Of a stretch of DNA of 64,000 nt, positions 51,933 to 61,031 are shown in pieces. Below the pieces are notes generated by a model, which worked only from the letters and a program-made list of their open reading frames with translations, was not told the DNA's origin and made no database searches. The first letter of the stretch is position 1; each line of letters starts with the position of its first letter. The DNA is from Acinetobacter pittii (GTDB lineage: Bacteria; Pseudomonadota; Gammaproteobacteria; Pseudomonadales; Moraxellaceae). The translations under genes and the position numbers were made by a program. The stretch lies in the NCBI RefSeq assembly GCF_034064985.1, contig NZ_CP139249.1, forward strand, positions 3,162,001-3,226,000. The letters run 5' to 3'.

Positions 51933-52780
51933 GACCAGTGCTTCATTTCTCTGTGTAAGACCTGAACAGACCATTCTGCCTCAAGTGCTTGTTTTAGTCT
52001 ATCTACGATATAAACGGAACGATGTTGACCACCAGTACAACCAATAGAAATCGTCATATAGTGACGATGTCCTTCAGCAAATGCTGGAAGCCATTTTTTT
52101 AAGAAGTGAAGAATATCGTCAAACATTTCGTTTGCTTGCGGACTTGCTTCTAAAAATTGTCTTACTGGCTCATCCAAACCAGAAAAACGTCTCAATTCTA
52201 AATCCCAATGCGGATTTGGTAAATGCCGTACATCAAAAACATAATCAGCATCTAAAGGAATGCCATGCTTATATCCAAATGACTGCAATATCACGATGAG
52301 CTTATCTGACTGCCCCAATTTAGACAGTAAAATATGCTTTAGATCATGAACGCTTTTATCCGTTGTATCAATATGAACCGTAGCACGGAACTGAATTGGG
52401 AGCAGCAATTGCTTTTCTTCATGAATACATTGCAACAGACTTTTAAAACGATTGGCCAATGGATGCGGACGACGCGATGCACTAAAACGTGCAATCAAAT
52501 CCTGATCTTGCGTAGTCAGATAAATCACATCAACTGTGCCATGTTTTTGTAGTTGTTCAAAAACATGGTCGAACTCTTGCATATCTGCACGAGTGCTTCG
52601 AACATCCACACCTAATGCCAATTGCTCTAGGTTATTTTCATGATCTAGCTTTGCCACAATTTCGGGCAGCAATGCCAAAGGCAAATTATCAATACAGTAA
52701 TAGCCCAAATCTTCTAACACTTGGAGAGCCGAAGATTTTCCTGAACCAGACTGTCCTGTCACGATAAGTATACGCTTCAT
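51929..52780 (-). CDS. rapZ: RapZ-family nucleotide-binding protein (YvcJ)
   Basis: A 283-residue P-loop protein. Walker A is [14 protein letters not shown] at residues 7-20, followed by [38 protein letters not shown] [16 protein letters not shown] near 190, and the C-terminal [20 protein letters not shown]. In E. coli RapZ delivers the sRNA GlmZ to RNase E and senses glucosamine-6-phosphate; in firmicutes YvcJ has other roles. I see no GlmZ-like RNA here. It overlaps ptsO by 4 bases and follows panC by 26 bases. Confidence 0.92.
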   Translation of the reverse strand: MKRILIVTGQSGSGKSSALQVLEDLGYYCIDNLPLALLPEIVAKLDHENNLEQLALGVDVRSTRADMQEFDHVFEQLQKHGTVDVIYLTTQDQDLIARFSASRRPHPLANRFKSLLQCIHEEKQLLLPIQFRATVHIDTTDKSVHDLKHILLSKLGQSDKLIVILQSFGYKHGIPLDADYVFDVRHLPNPHWDLELRRFSGLDEPVRQFLEASPQANEMFDDILHFLKKWLPAFAEGHRHYMTISIGCTGGQHRSVYIVDRLKQALEAEWSVQVLHREMKHWS

Positions 52781-52806
52781 GGCATGGCTGTCCTTTGATC
52801 TGTTTA

Positions 52807-53652
52807 TTAGGGTGTAAAGGCAACTTCTAAATTATCAATCAAACGTGTTTCACCCAATTTTGCCGCGACAAACAACACAATATCACGATCAAACTGAGTA
52901 GCAGGTAACAGATTTGATTGACGAGCTTCGACATAATCCACAACAAAGCCATTATCTGTCAACTGAGTTTTAATATCTTCTAAAACTTGTTGTAGATCTT
53001 TACCTTGATGTAACTGCTGTTCAGCTTGCTTCAAACTTTGATAAATAACCGGAGCGACCTGACGTTGCTCTGGACTTAAATAACCATTTCTTGAACTAAG
53101 AGCCAAACCATCTGCCGCACGAACAATAGGCACGCCAATGACTTCTAAAGGGATATTTAAGTCTTGTACAAACTGACGAATCACTGCTAACTGTTGGTAA
53201 TCTTTTTGACCAAAGAAAGCGTAATTAGGTTGCACAATATTAAAGAGTTTGGTGACCACCAACGCTACGCCATCAAAATGCCCAGGACGTGAACTACCAC
53301 ATAAAGCATCAGTAATTTGGCTGACACTTATGTTGGTTAAACGAGGCTGAGTACCGTACATTTGCTCAACCGATGGCGCAAAAATAATGTCACAGCCGAC
53401 ATCGGCTAATAGACGGCTATCTTGCTCTAAAGTACGAGGATAGTTATCAAAATCTTCACCCGGCCCAAATTGAGTTGGATTTACGAAGATGCTAACAACT
53501 ACAACATCACATAACTTTTTCGCTTCACGAACAAGTGTGAGATGTCCTTCATGTAGATTTCCCATAGTTGGGACAAAACCAATAATTTTACGCGCAGCTC
53601 TAGCAGGATTTAAAGAAGCTGCAAGACCTTGTATGGTGGTTTCTGTTTTCAT
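52807..53652 (-). CDS. panC: Pantothenate synthetase
   Basis: A 281-residue enzyme joining pantoate and beta-alanine with ATP to make pantothenate. HIGH-type signature [17 protein letters not shown] near residue 25 (GNLHEGH), then [47 protein letters not shown], and the KMSKS-like [16 protein letters not shown] near 185. Normal length. It follows panB after 3 bases; panB-panC pairing is standard. Confidence 0.96.
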   Translation of the reverse strand: MKTETTIQGLAASLNPARAARKIIGFVPTMGNLHEGHLTLVREAKKLCDVVVVSIFVNPTQFGPGEDFDNYPRTLEQDSRLLADVGCDIIFAPSVEQMYGTQPRLTNISVSQITDALCGSSRPGHFDGVALVVTKLFNIVQPNYAFFGQKDYQQLAVIRQFVQDLNIPLEVIGVPIVRAADGLALSSRNGYLSPEQRQVAPVIYQSLKQAEQQLHQGKDLQQVLEDIKTQLTDNGFVVDYVEARQSNLLPATQFDRDIVLFVAAKLGETRLIDNLEVAFTP

Positions 53653-53655
53653 GAA

Positions 53656-54465
53656 TTACAGCTCAACGTGGAAAGTATGTTCTTTAGCTGGAAATGACTG
53701 ATCTTGCACAGCAGCATGGAAAGCTTTAAAAGCATCTAAAATGGCAGTTTCACCAGATTGTTCTTTCATAAAGTTACGAACAAAACGCGCAACTCGACCA
53801 AAAGTTAAACCTAACATGTCCTGTACTACGAGTACCTGACCATCAGTCGCATTACCTGCACCAATACCAATCACAGGCGTATTTGGGAATAGTTCCGCAA
53901 TTTCTTGTCCCAACTGAGCAGGTACACATTCAAGCAATAGAACTGCTGCGCCAGCCTCAACCACAGCTGTACAGTCGGCAATAAGCTGATCAGCTGCTTC
54001 ACGTGTTTTAGCTTGTAATTTATATCCACCAAATACGTGTACAGATTGAGGGGTTAAGCCTAAATGTACACAAACAGGTACACCATTACGTGTTAACACT
54101 TGTACAGTTTCACTTAACCATGCACCGCCTTCAATTTTGATCATTTGAGCGCCAGCTTGCATGACTGTTCTTGCGTTTTGCAAAGCATCATTTAAAGTTG
54201 CATAACTCATAAATGGCAAGTCAGTCATAATCAAGGCATGTTGGTTACCACGACGAACTGCTGCCGTATGATAAGCCATGTCTTCAACAGTTACAGGTAA
54301 AGTTGAGTCACGACCTTGAATTGCCATTCCAAGAGAATCACCAATTAAGATAGTATCAATTTCAGCAAGTTCCATTGCTTTTGCCATACTCGCATCGTAA
54401 CAAGTTAGGCAAGAGAACTTACGTCCTTCGGCTTTAAATTTTCTTAAGTCACTTAGACTAATCAT
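53656..54465 (-). CDS. panB: 3-methyl-2-oxobutanoate hydroxymethyltransferase
   Basis: A 269-residue TIM-barrel enzyme making ketopantoate from alpha-ketoisovalerate and methylene-THF. Seen: FSCLTCYDASMAKAMELA near residue 18, TILIGDSLGMAIQGRDSTLPVTVEDMAYHTAAVRRG with the metal-binding aspartate of IGDS, IKIEGGAWLS near 112, VHLGLTPQSVHVFGGYK near 137, and IGIGAGNATDGQVLVVQDMLG near 205. Standard length. Gap to folK is 45 bases. Confidence 0.96.
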   Translation of the reverse strand: MISLSDLRKFKAEGRKFSCLTCYDASMAKAMELAEIDTILIGDSLGMAIQGRDSTLPVTVEDMAYHTAAVRRGNQHALIMTDLPFMSYATLNDALQNARTVMQAGAQMIKIEGGAWLSETVQVLTRNGVPVCVHLGLTPQSVHVFGGYKLQAKTREAADQLIADCTAVVEAGAAVLLLECVPAQLGQEIAELFPNTPVIGIGAGNATDGQVLVVQDMLGLTFGRVARFVRNFMKEQSGETAILDAFKAFHAAVQDQSFPAKEHTFHVEL

Positions 54466-54510
54466 GATGGTATCCTCTACAGGAGTTTGCAGAACGTAAT
54501 AAGTCAGGTT

Positions 54511-54993
54511 TTAAGCCCAAGACTCATCAGCAAGTACAGTCAGCGTTGGCTGCTGTAAGAGTTCTAAATTTTTAAGTGGCTGATCATCAATATGTAAATC
54601 AGCATCTAAATCTAATAAAGGAATTACAACGAAATCTCGTTCTAGAATTCCAATGTGCGGCACTGTTAAGCGCTCATTTTGAATTTTTTCATTGCCATAT
54701 ATCAGCAAATCCAGATCTAAAGTACGCTCGCCCCAACGACGAAGACGTACACGACCAGCTTCTTGCTCAAATCGCTGCAACTGATCTAATAAATCTAAAG
54801 GCGTGAGATCTGTATTTAACTCGGCTACAGCATTTAAATAATTTGGTTGATCTTGAGGCCCCATAGGTGGGCTTTGATAAAGTCTAGAAACTCTCACCGC
54901 ACCTAAAGTTTTAAGCTTAGCAATGGCTTCAGATAAAATTTGGCGCGAATCGCCCAAATTACTACCTAAACCAATATACGTCTTCGTTGTCAT
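54511..54993 (-). CDS. folK: 2-amino-4-hydroxy-6-hydroxymethyldihydropteridine pyrophosphokinase
   Basis: A 160-residue HPPK that transfers pyrophosphate from ATP to the pterin precursor of folate. Seen: TYIGLGSNLGDSRQILSEAI at residues 4-23, YQSPPMGPQDQPNYLNAVAEL near 40, and RWGERTLDLDLLIYGNEKI near 88 with the DLDLL metal ligands. Its start overlaps the pcnB stop by 4 bases (ATGA), so it is coupled; pcnB-folK-panB is a common gammaproteobacterial order. Complements the PABA branch enzyme PabB at 1.1 kb. Confidence 0.95.
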   Translation of the reverse strand: MTTKTYIGLGSNLGDSRQILSEAIAKLKTLGAVRVSRLYQSPPMGPQDQPNYLNAVAELNTDLTPLDLLDQLQRFEQEAGRVRLRRWGERTLDLDLLIYGNEKIQNERLTVPHIGILERDFVVIPLLDLDADLHIDDQPLKNLELLQQPTLTVLADESWA

Positions 54994-56456
54994 TGCGTTG
55001 GCCCAAAAATCACTTGGCTTAAATCGCGTTGTACTCGCTTACGCTTCAAAATCGGATGATCATTCATCGTGCCGCCTGCATCCAAAGCAGTGGCTTTTTC
55101 AACAAAACGCCCTATCGATTGGTCTTGTCGAGTACGTTCTTTTTTCCCGCGACGACTACGTGGTTCGGGAACATCAACCAAAGGCTCGATTTCCGTTTCA
55201 ACTTTATTGTTTTCAACAGGTTCAGCAGCAGCTTTACGACGACTTTTGGCTTTCTGACGATTGTACTGGCTAATCGCAGCTTCTTTTTCGTCATTCGACA
55301 TTTCTTGGTAGGCTTCCCACCAGCTTCCCATTCCTTGTGTCGTGTCATCACCAGACTTTTCACGAAGTAACAAGAAGTCAAAACCAGCACGGAAACGTGC
55401 ATGTCCTGCCAATGCTTCTATTTGCTGTGGTTTTGGATTCAGCAAACGAGTCTGCATTTCCCAAACTTCACGGATAAAAGTTTCTGCAAAGCGAGGAATC
55501 ACTGTGCGTGTTGCCTGACGCTTTAAGACATCTAAACCTGCCTGTGCACGTGCTTCAGCGGGTACAACGCCTTTAGATAAATAAAATTCACAACGCTCTA
55601 AAAATGGTTGCCACAATAAAACCGCATAGAAAAATGCCGGATTAATTGTTTTTCCAACTTGAATACGTTGATCTGTATTCTTTGCTGCTCTTAAAATAAA
55701 TGGTGTGAGGTTCGGCTGAATATCTGCAAAGAGTTGTTTCCAGACCCCAAACTCAATCAACATTGGCAAAACACGTGCCAAATGCCCCATTGTAAAAAGC
55801 TTCTGCGATTCATCATATAAACGATGCGGAGAAACATCACGCAGTAACTGCGTCATCTCTGCATCAAATATATCGAGAATATTTGCATCAATTTTGAAAT
55901 TTAATTTGGCTGCAAAACGTAAAGTTCGCAGCATACGCACTGGGTCTTCTTCAAAACGCTGTGCTGGATCACCTAATAAACGTAGAGTTTTATTTTTTAC
56001 ATCGTCAATAGCTTTGCAGAAATCGAGCACAATACTCTTACGCGGTTGGTAATATAGCGTATTGATAGAAAAGTCACGACGAGCAAAGTCTTGTTCGATG
56101 GTTCCCCAATTATTATCACGTAAAATCATGCCCGAGGCACTGGTGACTGCTTTTTTAGGAGGAGCACGGAAAGTTGCAACTTCAATAAGCTCACGCCCTG
56201 AATAGACATGTGCTAATTCAAATCGACGGCCAATGATTCGACAACGTCGACCAAAAACTTCTTTAATTTGGGAAGGTGTTGCATTAGTGACTGCATCGAA
56301 ATCTTTAGGATTAAGCCCTAGCATTAAATCACGGACACCACCCCCAACAATATAAGCTTCATAGCCAGCTTTAGTCAGGCTATCGATCACATCTAAAATC
56401 GAAGAAGGAAGTTGGGCTGTGGACAAACCACATTTTGACGCTCGCAAGGTTTGCAA
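54990..56456 (-). CDS. pcnB: Poly(A) polymerase I
   Basis: A 488-residue class II nucleotidyltransferase that adds poly(A) tails to RNA 3' ends. Head domain: AYIVGGGVRDLMLGLNPKDFDAVT near residue 34 with the GG and DxD motifs, GRRFELAHV and RDFSINTLYYQP. Neck: DPVRMLRTLRFAAKLNF near 165, the family B motif. The C-terminal tail (residues about 385-460) is strongly basic and proline/arginine poor in conservation (RQKAKSRRKAAAEP, RSRRGKKERTRQD), as in PcnB rather than CCA enzymes. First gene of the operon running to darP. Confidence 0.93.
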   Translation of the reverse strand: MQTLRASKCGLSTAQLPSSILDVIDSLTKAGYEAYIVGGGVRDLMLGLNPKDFDAVTNATPSQIKEVFGRRCRIIGRRFELAHVYSGRELIEVATFRAPPKKAVTSASGMILRDNNWGTIEQDFARRDFSINTLYYQPRKSIVLDFCKAIDDVKNKTLRLLGDPAQRFEEDPVRMLRTLRFAAKLNFKIDANILDIFDAEMTQLLRDVSPHRLYDESQKLFTMGHLARVLPMLIEFGVWKQLFADIQPNLTPFILRAAKNTDQRIQVGKTINPAFFYAVLLWQPFLERCEFYLSKGVVPAEARAQAGLDVLKRQATRTVIPRFAETFIREVWEMQTRLLNPKPQQIEALAGHARFRAGFDFLLLREKSGDDTTQGMGSWWEAYQEMSNDEKEAAISQYNRQKAKSRRKAAAEPVENNKVETEIEPLVDVPEPRSRRGKKERTRQDQSIGRFVEKATALDAGGTMNDHPILKRKRVQRDLSQVIFGPTQ

Positions 56457-56581
56457 AAGACGCTGTCTCCTACGTCAGGACGTAAATAACAAGTTGTCGC
56501 TAATCATAGCTCTAACGCACACAAAGGGCAATTTGATTCTCTGTAGTTTGCGCATGAAATGACAATTGACAGACAGATAAT

Positions 56582-56974
56582 TTATAAAGTCAAACGTGCT
56601 TTATTCTTTTCAAAAATGGCTGGACCAATGCCCTTTACGTTTTTAAATTCATCAATATTTTTAAAGCCACCATTCTTTTGACGGTATTCTACAATCGCTT
56701 GTGCCTTTTTCTCACCAATACCTTTTAGCTTTTGAAGCTCATCAATATTGGCTTGATTCAAGCGAATTTGTCCTGACGAATCAGTCATAGCTGAGCTTTT
56801 TGAAACATTAGAATGAGAGGCATATTGCATGCTCAACTTCTGATCATACATCTGTTGCTTAGCCTTCCACTCCTTAAAATTTTGATCAAAAGATTGAGCC
56901 TGAACTAGTGTTGATGAGATCAGGCTCCAAAATAAAACAATGAAAATATAGTGTTTATTCTTCCAAAGATTCAT
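56582..56974 (-). CDS. comEA: ComEA-family helix-hairpin-helix competence protein
   Basis: A 130-residue exported DNA-binding protein from the ATG at 56972-56974 (MNLWKNKHYIFIVLFW). Signal peptide residues 1 to about 27 with cleavage after VQA. A charged linker leads to two helix-hairpin-helix motifs: LNQANIDELQKLKGIGEKKAQAIVEYRQ and KNIDEFKNVKGIGPAIFEKNKARL. ComEA proteins bind incoming DNA in the periplasm and ratchet it in natural transformation, a known trait of Acinetobacter. It overlaps the mazG 3' end by 20 bases. Confidence 0.87.
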   Translation of the reverse strand: MNLWKNKHYIFIVLFWSLISSTLVQAQSFDQNFKEWKAKQQMYDQKLSMQYASHSNVSKSSAMTDSSGQIRLNQANIDELQKLKGIGEKKAQAIVEYRQKNGGFKNIDEFKNVKGIGPAIFEKNKARLTL

Positions 56975-57761
56975 GCTGAGCTGCATGTGTTTTTTCCCCT
57001 AACTTTAACTGCCGCTTTGCCTGATTCCACAATTCATCCATTTCAGACAAAGTCATGTCTTCTAATGTTCTTTGCTGTTTTTGCGCTTGATCTTCAATAA
57101 AAGCAAAACGACTTCTAAATTTATGTATTGTTGATAAAAGTGATGTTTCACTTGAAATCGCAAGTTTACGTCCAACATTGACTAATGAAAATAAGCAATC
57201 GCCAAATTCGTCTTGAATTTCATCAATATTTTTATTTTTTAATGCCTGCTTAAATTCATCTAACTCTTCTTCTAGTTTTTCATAAGCATCTTCTACTGTT
57301 TCAAAATCAAACCCAACCTTAGCAACATTTGCTTGTATTTCTTGTGCCTGTAATAGGGCTGGTCCATGTTTAATTTCGTCCAACCTTGATTGTGATTTTC
57401 CTTGTTTTTCTTGCTGTTTAATTTTTTTCCAAAGTTCACTGACTTGTTCTGGGGTTAAATTATTAAATTGATCTGCCTGAAAAACATGGGGATGACGACG
57501 AATTAGCTTTTCACTTATTGCCTCAACAACATCTTGAAAGTTAAAAGCACCTTGCTCACTAAACATCTGTGATTGAAATACAACTTGTAATAACAAATCG
57601 CCAAGCTCATTTCGGATTTCATTCATATCGCCTTGACGAATAGCCGCTTCGACTTCATATGCCTCTTCAATCGCATATTTAGTCAATGACATTGGGGTTT
57701 GTTGTTGATCCCACGGACATTTTTCACGTAACTCTTGCATAATTGTAAGCAATTTATCCAT
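56955..57761 (-). CDS. mazG: Nucleoside triphosphate pyrophosphohydrolase MazG
   Basis: A 268-residue enzyme from the ATG at 57759-57761 (MDKLLTIMQELREKCPWDQQQTP), removing pyrophosphate from NTPs and dNTPs and moderating stringent response in E. coli. Two MazG domains: residues about 20-105 with EEAYEVEAAIRQGDMNEIRNELGDLLLQVVF, and 150-230 with KLEEELDEFKQALKNKNIDEIQDEFGDCLFSLVNVGR; both show the ExxE-type metal-binding acids. Diverges from the SDR gene; overlaps comEA. It lies about 1 kb from relA, as in E. coli (relA-mazG), but with an SDR gene between. Confidence 0.93.
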   Translation of the reverse strand: MDKLLTIMQELREKCPWDQQQTPMSLTKYAIEEAYEVEAAIRQGDMNEIRNELGDLLLQVVFQSQMFSEQGAFNFQDVVEAISEKLIRRHPHVFQADQFNNLTPEQVSELWKKIKQQEKQGKSQSRLDEIKHGPALLQAQEIQANVAKVGFDFETVEDAYEKLEEELDEFKQALKNKNIDEIQDEFGDCLFSLVNVGRKLAISSETSLLSTIHKFRSRFAFIEDQAQKQQRTLEDMTLSEMDELWNQAKRQLKLGEKTHAAQHESLEE

Positions 57762-57873
57762 GGTAACCCTCAAGTTTAAAAAGTCGGTCAGTAAAACTAA
57801 GATTTTAATTTGCTATGATCAAAATCAAAGCGATTAAATCAGTCGCACTATTGTACTGAGAAAGAGAAAAAAT

Positions 57874-58647
57874 ATGGGACACAGTATTCTGATTAGTGGC
57901 GCCGCTCAAGGTATTGGGGCTGAAATTGCACGGGTATTCTACAAACAAGGATATAAAGTAGGCATTTATGATATTAATGAGTCGCTTGCTCAAGAACTAG
58001 CAAATGACATAGGGCCAAATGCCCGTGCCGGCTATCTAGATGTAAGTGATTACAGCCAGTGGCAACACATATTAAAAGAATTTACCGAGTGGGCTGGTGA
58101 ACTTAATATCTTGGTAAATAATGCAGGTATTTTATATTCTGGCGCTTTTGAAACGACTGATATTAAAGCTCACCAAAGAACAATAAATATTAATGTAAAC
58201 GGCGTAATCAATGGCTGTCACGCTGCTCTACCCTATTTAAAGCAAGCGTCTTTTGCACGCGTCATCAACCTCTCTTCAGCCTCTGCAATTTATGGGCAAG
58301 CTGATTTAATCTCTTATTCAGCGAGTAAATTTGCGGTTCGCGGAATTACCGAAGGTTTGGATGTGGAGTGGAAAAAATACGGTATTCGTGTTTTAGATGT
58401 GATGCCGCTATTTGTACAAACTGCAATGGTTAACAATATGGATGCAGGCACTATTCAAAATATGGGGATAGATTTAACCCCAAATGATATTGCTCAGCAG
58501 GTACTTACGCTTGTCGAGAAAAAAGCTCATTTTTGGACGCCTACTCACACTCCAGTGGGTATAAAAACCAAACTGCTTTATCAGCTCTCAACGTTGAGTC
58601 CTCAGTTTCTAAATCGACTCACCAATATTTATTTATCAAAAAAATAA
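57874..58647 (+). CDS. SDR-family oxidoreductase
   Basis: A 257-residue classical short-chain dehydrogenase. The cofactor loop is ILISGAAQGIGAEIARVF (Gly-x3-Gly-x-Gly) at residues 4-21, NNAGILYSGAF near 83, catalytic Ser in INLSSASAIYGQ near 135, and YSASKFAV (Tyr-x3-Lys) near 148. The acidic residue after beta-2 (YDINES) favours NAD(H). Similar Acinetobacter proteins are annotated as SDR without proven substrate. Single gene inserted between mazG and relA, ending in a terminator. Confidence 0.88.
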   Translation: MGHSILISGAAQGIGAEIARVFYKQGYKVGIYDINESLAQELANDIGPNARAGYLDVSDYSQWQHILKEFTEWAGELNILVNNAGILYSGAFETTDIKAHQRTININVNGVINGCHAALPYLKQASFARVINLSSASAIYGQADLISYSASKFAVRGITEGLDVEWKKYGIRVLDVMPLFVQTAMVNNMDAGTIQNMGIDLTPNDIAQQVLTLVEKKAHFWTPTHTPVGIKTKLLYQLSTLSPQFLNRLTNIYLSKK

Positions 58648-58654
58648 TCCAAAA

Positions 58655-58686
58655 TAAAAAAGACTGTCATTTGACAGTCTTTTTAC
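58655..58686. terminator. Bidirectional terminator between SDR gene and relA
   Basis: AGACTGTC (58661-58668), loop ATTT, GACAGTCT (58673-58680), with A- and T-runs. Confidence 0.92.
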
Positions 58687-58694
58687 TTAATTTA

Positions 58695-61001
58695 TTAAAC
58701 GCCTTGAATCATGCGTCGAGCACTAATGATTCCCGGTTGTTGCTCTAGGCGAGCCAATAAGCGAGAAAGCTGTGCTAAACCTTTAACCTCAATTAACAGC
58801 TTCATATTGGCAATACCATCTGCCTCAGAAATTGTATTGACCTGACGAATATTGATTTGGTCAGAGAAAATCACTTGAGTTAAGTCTTTAAGCAGGCCAC
58901 GACGATCATAAGCTTCCACCACAATCTGAACGCTTTGACCACGTGTTGGTTGCATTTCCCAATCAGCTTCAACAGCACGCTCTGGCTCTTGCTTAATCAT
59001 ACGCTGATAGTCTGAACAAATGACTTTGTGGATGCTAACACCACGGTTCAAAGTAATATATCCAGCGATTGATTCACCATGCACTGGTTGACAACATTGA
59101 GCAATGTGAAGCTCTACATTATCTAAACCATCAATTAAAATTCCATGTGCTGATAGCGTATGGCTGGCACGCGGATTCAATGTTGGTTTAAGTACTAGCT
59201 CAGGCTCATCCTGATCTAGATGCATTTGGCGATTCACCTGATTAATCAGGGCATGTAAGCTAATATCACCACTAACCAGGCTCACCAAAATATCGTCACC
59301 CGTCTTCACATTAAAGTGTGACGAATAATCGTTCAAATCGATACTTTTTGGATGAATCGCTAGACGAGCTAACTCTTTATTAAGCAGTTCTCGGCCTACT
59401 TCAAGGTTTTTACTACGGTCTTGCTGTCTAAACCAATGACGCAACTTGTCACGTGCACGAGAAGTTTTAATATAACCTAAAGAATTCACCAACCAGTCAC
59501 GGTTTGGTTCCCGATCTTTCTTAGTTAAAATTTCAACCTGTTCACCCGTTTTTAAAGTATAGGTAAGTGGTACATAACGCTGGTTGACCCGCGCTGCATA
59601 ACACTTGTTCCCTACTTCTGTATGTACATGATAGGCAAAATCTAAAACTGTTGAACCACGCGGCAGTTCTTTAATATCACCATCACGACTGAAAACATAA
59701 ATCTTCTCAAAGCCTTCAAAGTCTTGTAACTGTTCAAATCCTTCTGTTTCATCTTCATTTTGATGTACTGTCGTGTCATTACGTTCTTGATAGTGTTCTA
59801 AAACAGCACGCAACGAATGCAAACGATGGTTAAAAGAATGGTCAGTATTCTTTGAACCTTCTTTATAATTAAAGTGTGAACAAACACCTAACTCTGCTTC
59901 ATCATGCATTTCATGAGTACGAATTTGCACTTCAAGAGATTTATTTTCAGCAATTACAGCCGTATGTAATGAGCGATAACCATTTGCTTTCGGGTTGGTA
60001 ATATAGTCATCAAACTGATGTGGAATATGGCGCCAGATTTGATGTACGATACCTAAAGAGTGATAACACTCTGGCACACTATTTACCAATACACGCAAAG
60101 CACGAATGTCATAAAGTTGGTCGAAGCTCAGGTTTTTGCTCTTCATTTTTCGATAAATCGAATAAATGTGTTTTGCACGACCTGTAATTTCAGCTTCGAT
60201 GCCGTAAGACGCTAACTCATTTTTCAAACGGTCAATGACGAACTGAATATAATGCTCACGCTCTAAACGCTTTTCATTGAGTAATGAAGCAATCTCTTTG
60301 TAACGATCTGGTGCCAAATAGCGAAATGCAAGATCTTCAAGTTCCCATTTAAGCTGAGCAATACCAAGTCGATGTGCCAACGGCGAATAAATAGTAAGAA
60401 TTTCACGCGCTACACGTTCTTGGCGTTCACGAGAGGAATTTGCAAGCTCTCGCAAAGAATAAGTACGCTCAGCAAGTTTAATTAAAACAACACGAACATC
60501 TTCGGTCACCGAAATCAGCATTTTATAAATGCCGCTTAAATGTTCTCGTTGATTATTATTAAAGTGATCTTCTAACCGTTTATTTTTTTCAATAAGTTCT
60601 GAAAGTTTACCCATTGCCAAAGTACCTTTGACAAGGTTGTAAACTTGCTCCCCGAATTTCTGTTTTACTTCTTCTATATCGGTAATGCCTTCACGCACAC
60701 TACGATAAAGCATTGCTGCTGATAAAGTATCTTCATCTACATGGAGATGTGCCAGAATGTCGGCCATTCCAACGCCTGTAGCAAAAGTATTGGAACGATG
60801 ATTAACCGTTGAGTCTAACTCTTTTTGCAGGGTTAAATGAGCGACTTTTTCAAGTTGTTCAAGCTCCGCCCCATCTAATATTTCACGCACCCGATCCAAC
60901 CATGAGGCTAAACCGATTTGCGTTTCGGCGGCATGCTCTACAGTCGTTTCCTCTGACAACTCGGTTAGTTGTTCAGGTAACTGTTCACGTACTGTGACCA
61001 T
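58695..61001 (-). CDS. relA: (p)ppGpp synthetase RelA
   Basis: A 768-residue long RSH enzyme. The N-terminal HD region (residues about 65-170) has lost the HDxxED hydrolase motif (LYRSVREGITDIEE stands in its place), so it is RelA, a synthetase, not a hydrolase-competent SpoT. The synthetase domain shows HIYSIYRKMKSKNLSFDQLYDIRALRVLV near 285 and ANGYRSLHTAVIAENKSLEVQIRT near 340. TGS domain: VFSRDGDIKELPRGSTVLDFAYHVHTEVG near 455; then zinc-finger/RIS and C-terminal ACT domain. Activated on starved ribosomes. Last gene of the cysM-exonuclease-rlmD-relA unit. Confidence 0.94.
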   Translation of the reverse strand: MVTVREQLPEQLTELSEETTVEHAAETQIGLASWLDRVREILDGAELEQLEKVAHLTLQKELDSTVNHRSNTFATGVGMADILAHLHVDEDTLSAAMLYRSVREGITDIEEVKQKFGEQVYNLVKGTLAMGKLSELIEKNKRLEDHFNNNQREHLSGIYKMLISVTEDVRVVLIKLAERTYSLRELANSSRERQERVAREILTIYSPLAHRLGIAQLKWELEDLAFRYLAPDRYKEIASLLNEKRLEREHYIQFVIDRLKNELASYGIEAEITGRAKHIYSIYRKMKSKNLSFDQLYDIRALRVLVNSVPECYHSLGIVHQIWRHIPHQFDDYITNPKANGYRSLHTAVIAENKSLEVQIRTHEMHDEAELGVCSHFNYKEGSKNTDHSFNHRLHSLRAVLEHYQERNDTTVHQNEDETEGFEQLQDFEGFEKIYVFSRDGDIKELPRGSTVLDFAYHVHTEVGNKCYAARVNQRYVPLTYTLKTGEQVEILTKKDREPNRDWLVNSLGYIKTSRARDKLRHWFRQQDRSKNLEVGRELLNKELARLAIHPKSIDLNDYSSHFNVKTGDDILVSLVSGDISLHALINQVNRQMHLDQDEPELVLKPTLNPRASHTLSAHGILIDGLDNVELHIAQCCQPVHGESIAGYITLNRGVSIHKVICSDYQRMIKQEPERAVEADWEMQPTRGQSVQIVVEAYDRRGLLKDLTQVIFSDQINIRQVNTISEADGIANMKLLIEVKGLAQLSRLLARLEQQPGIISARRMIQGV

Positions 61002-61031
61002 ACCATTCTCCTCAATATGTAACTCATGTTT

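Noticed and set aside
58695-61001. relA considered as SpoT
   Set aside because: The HD hydrolase motif is replaced, and gene neighbours (rlmD) match RelA.
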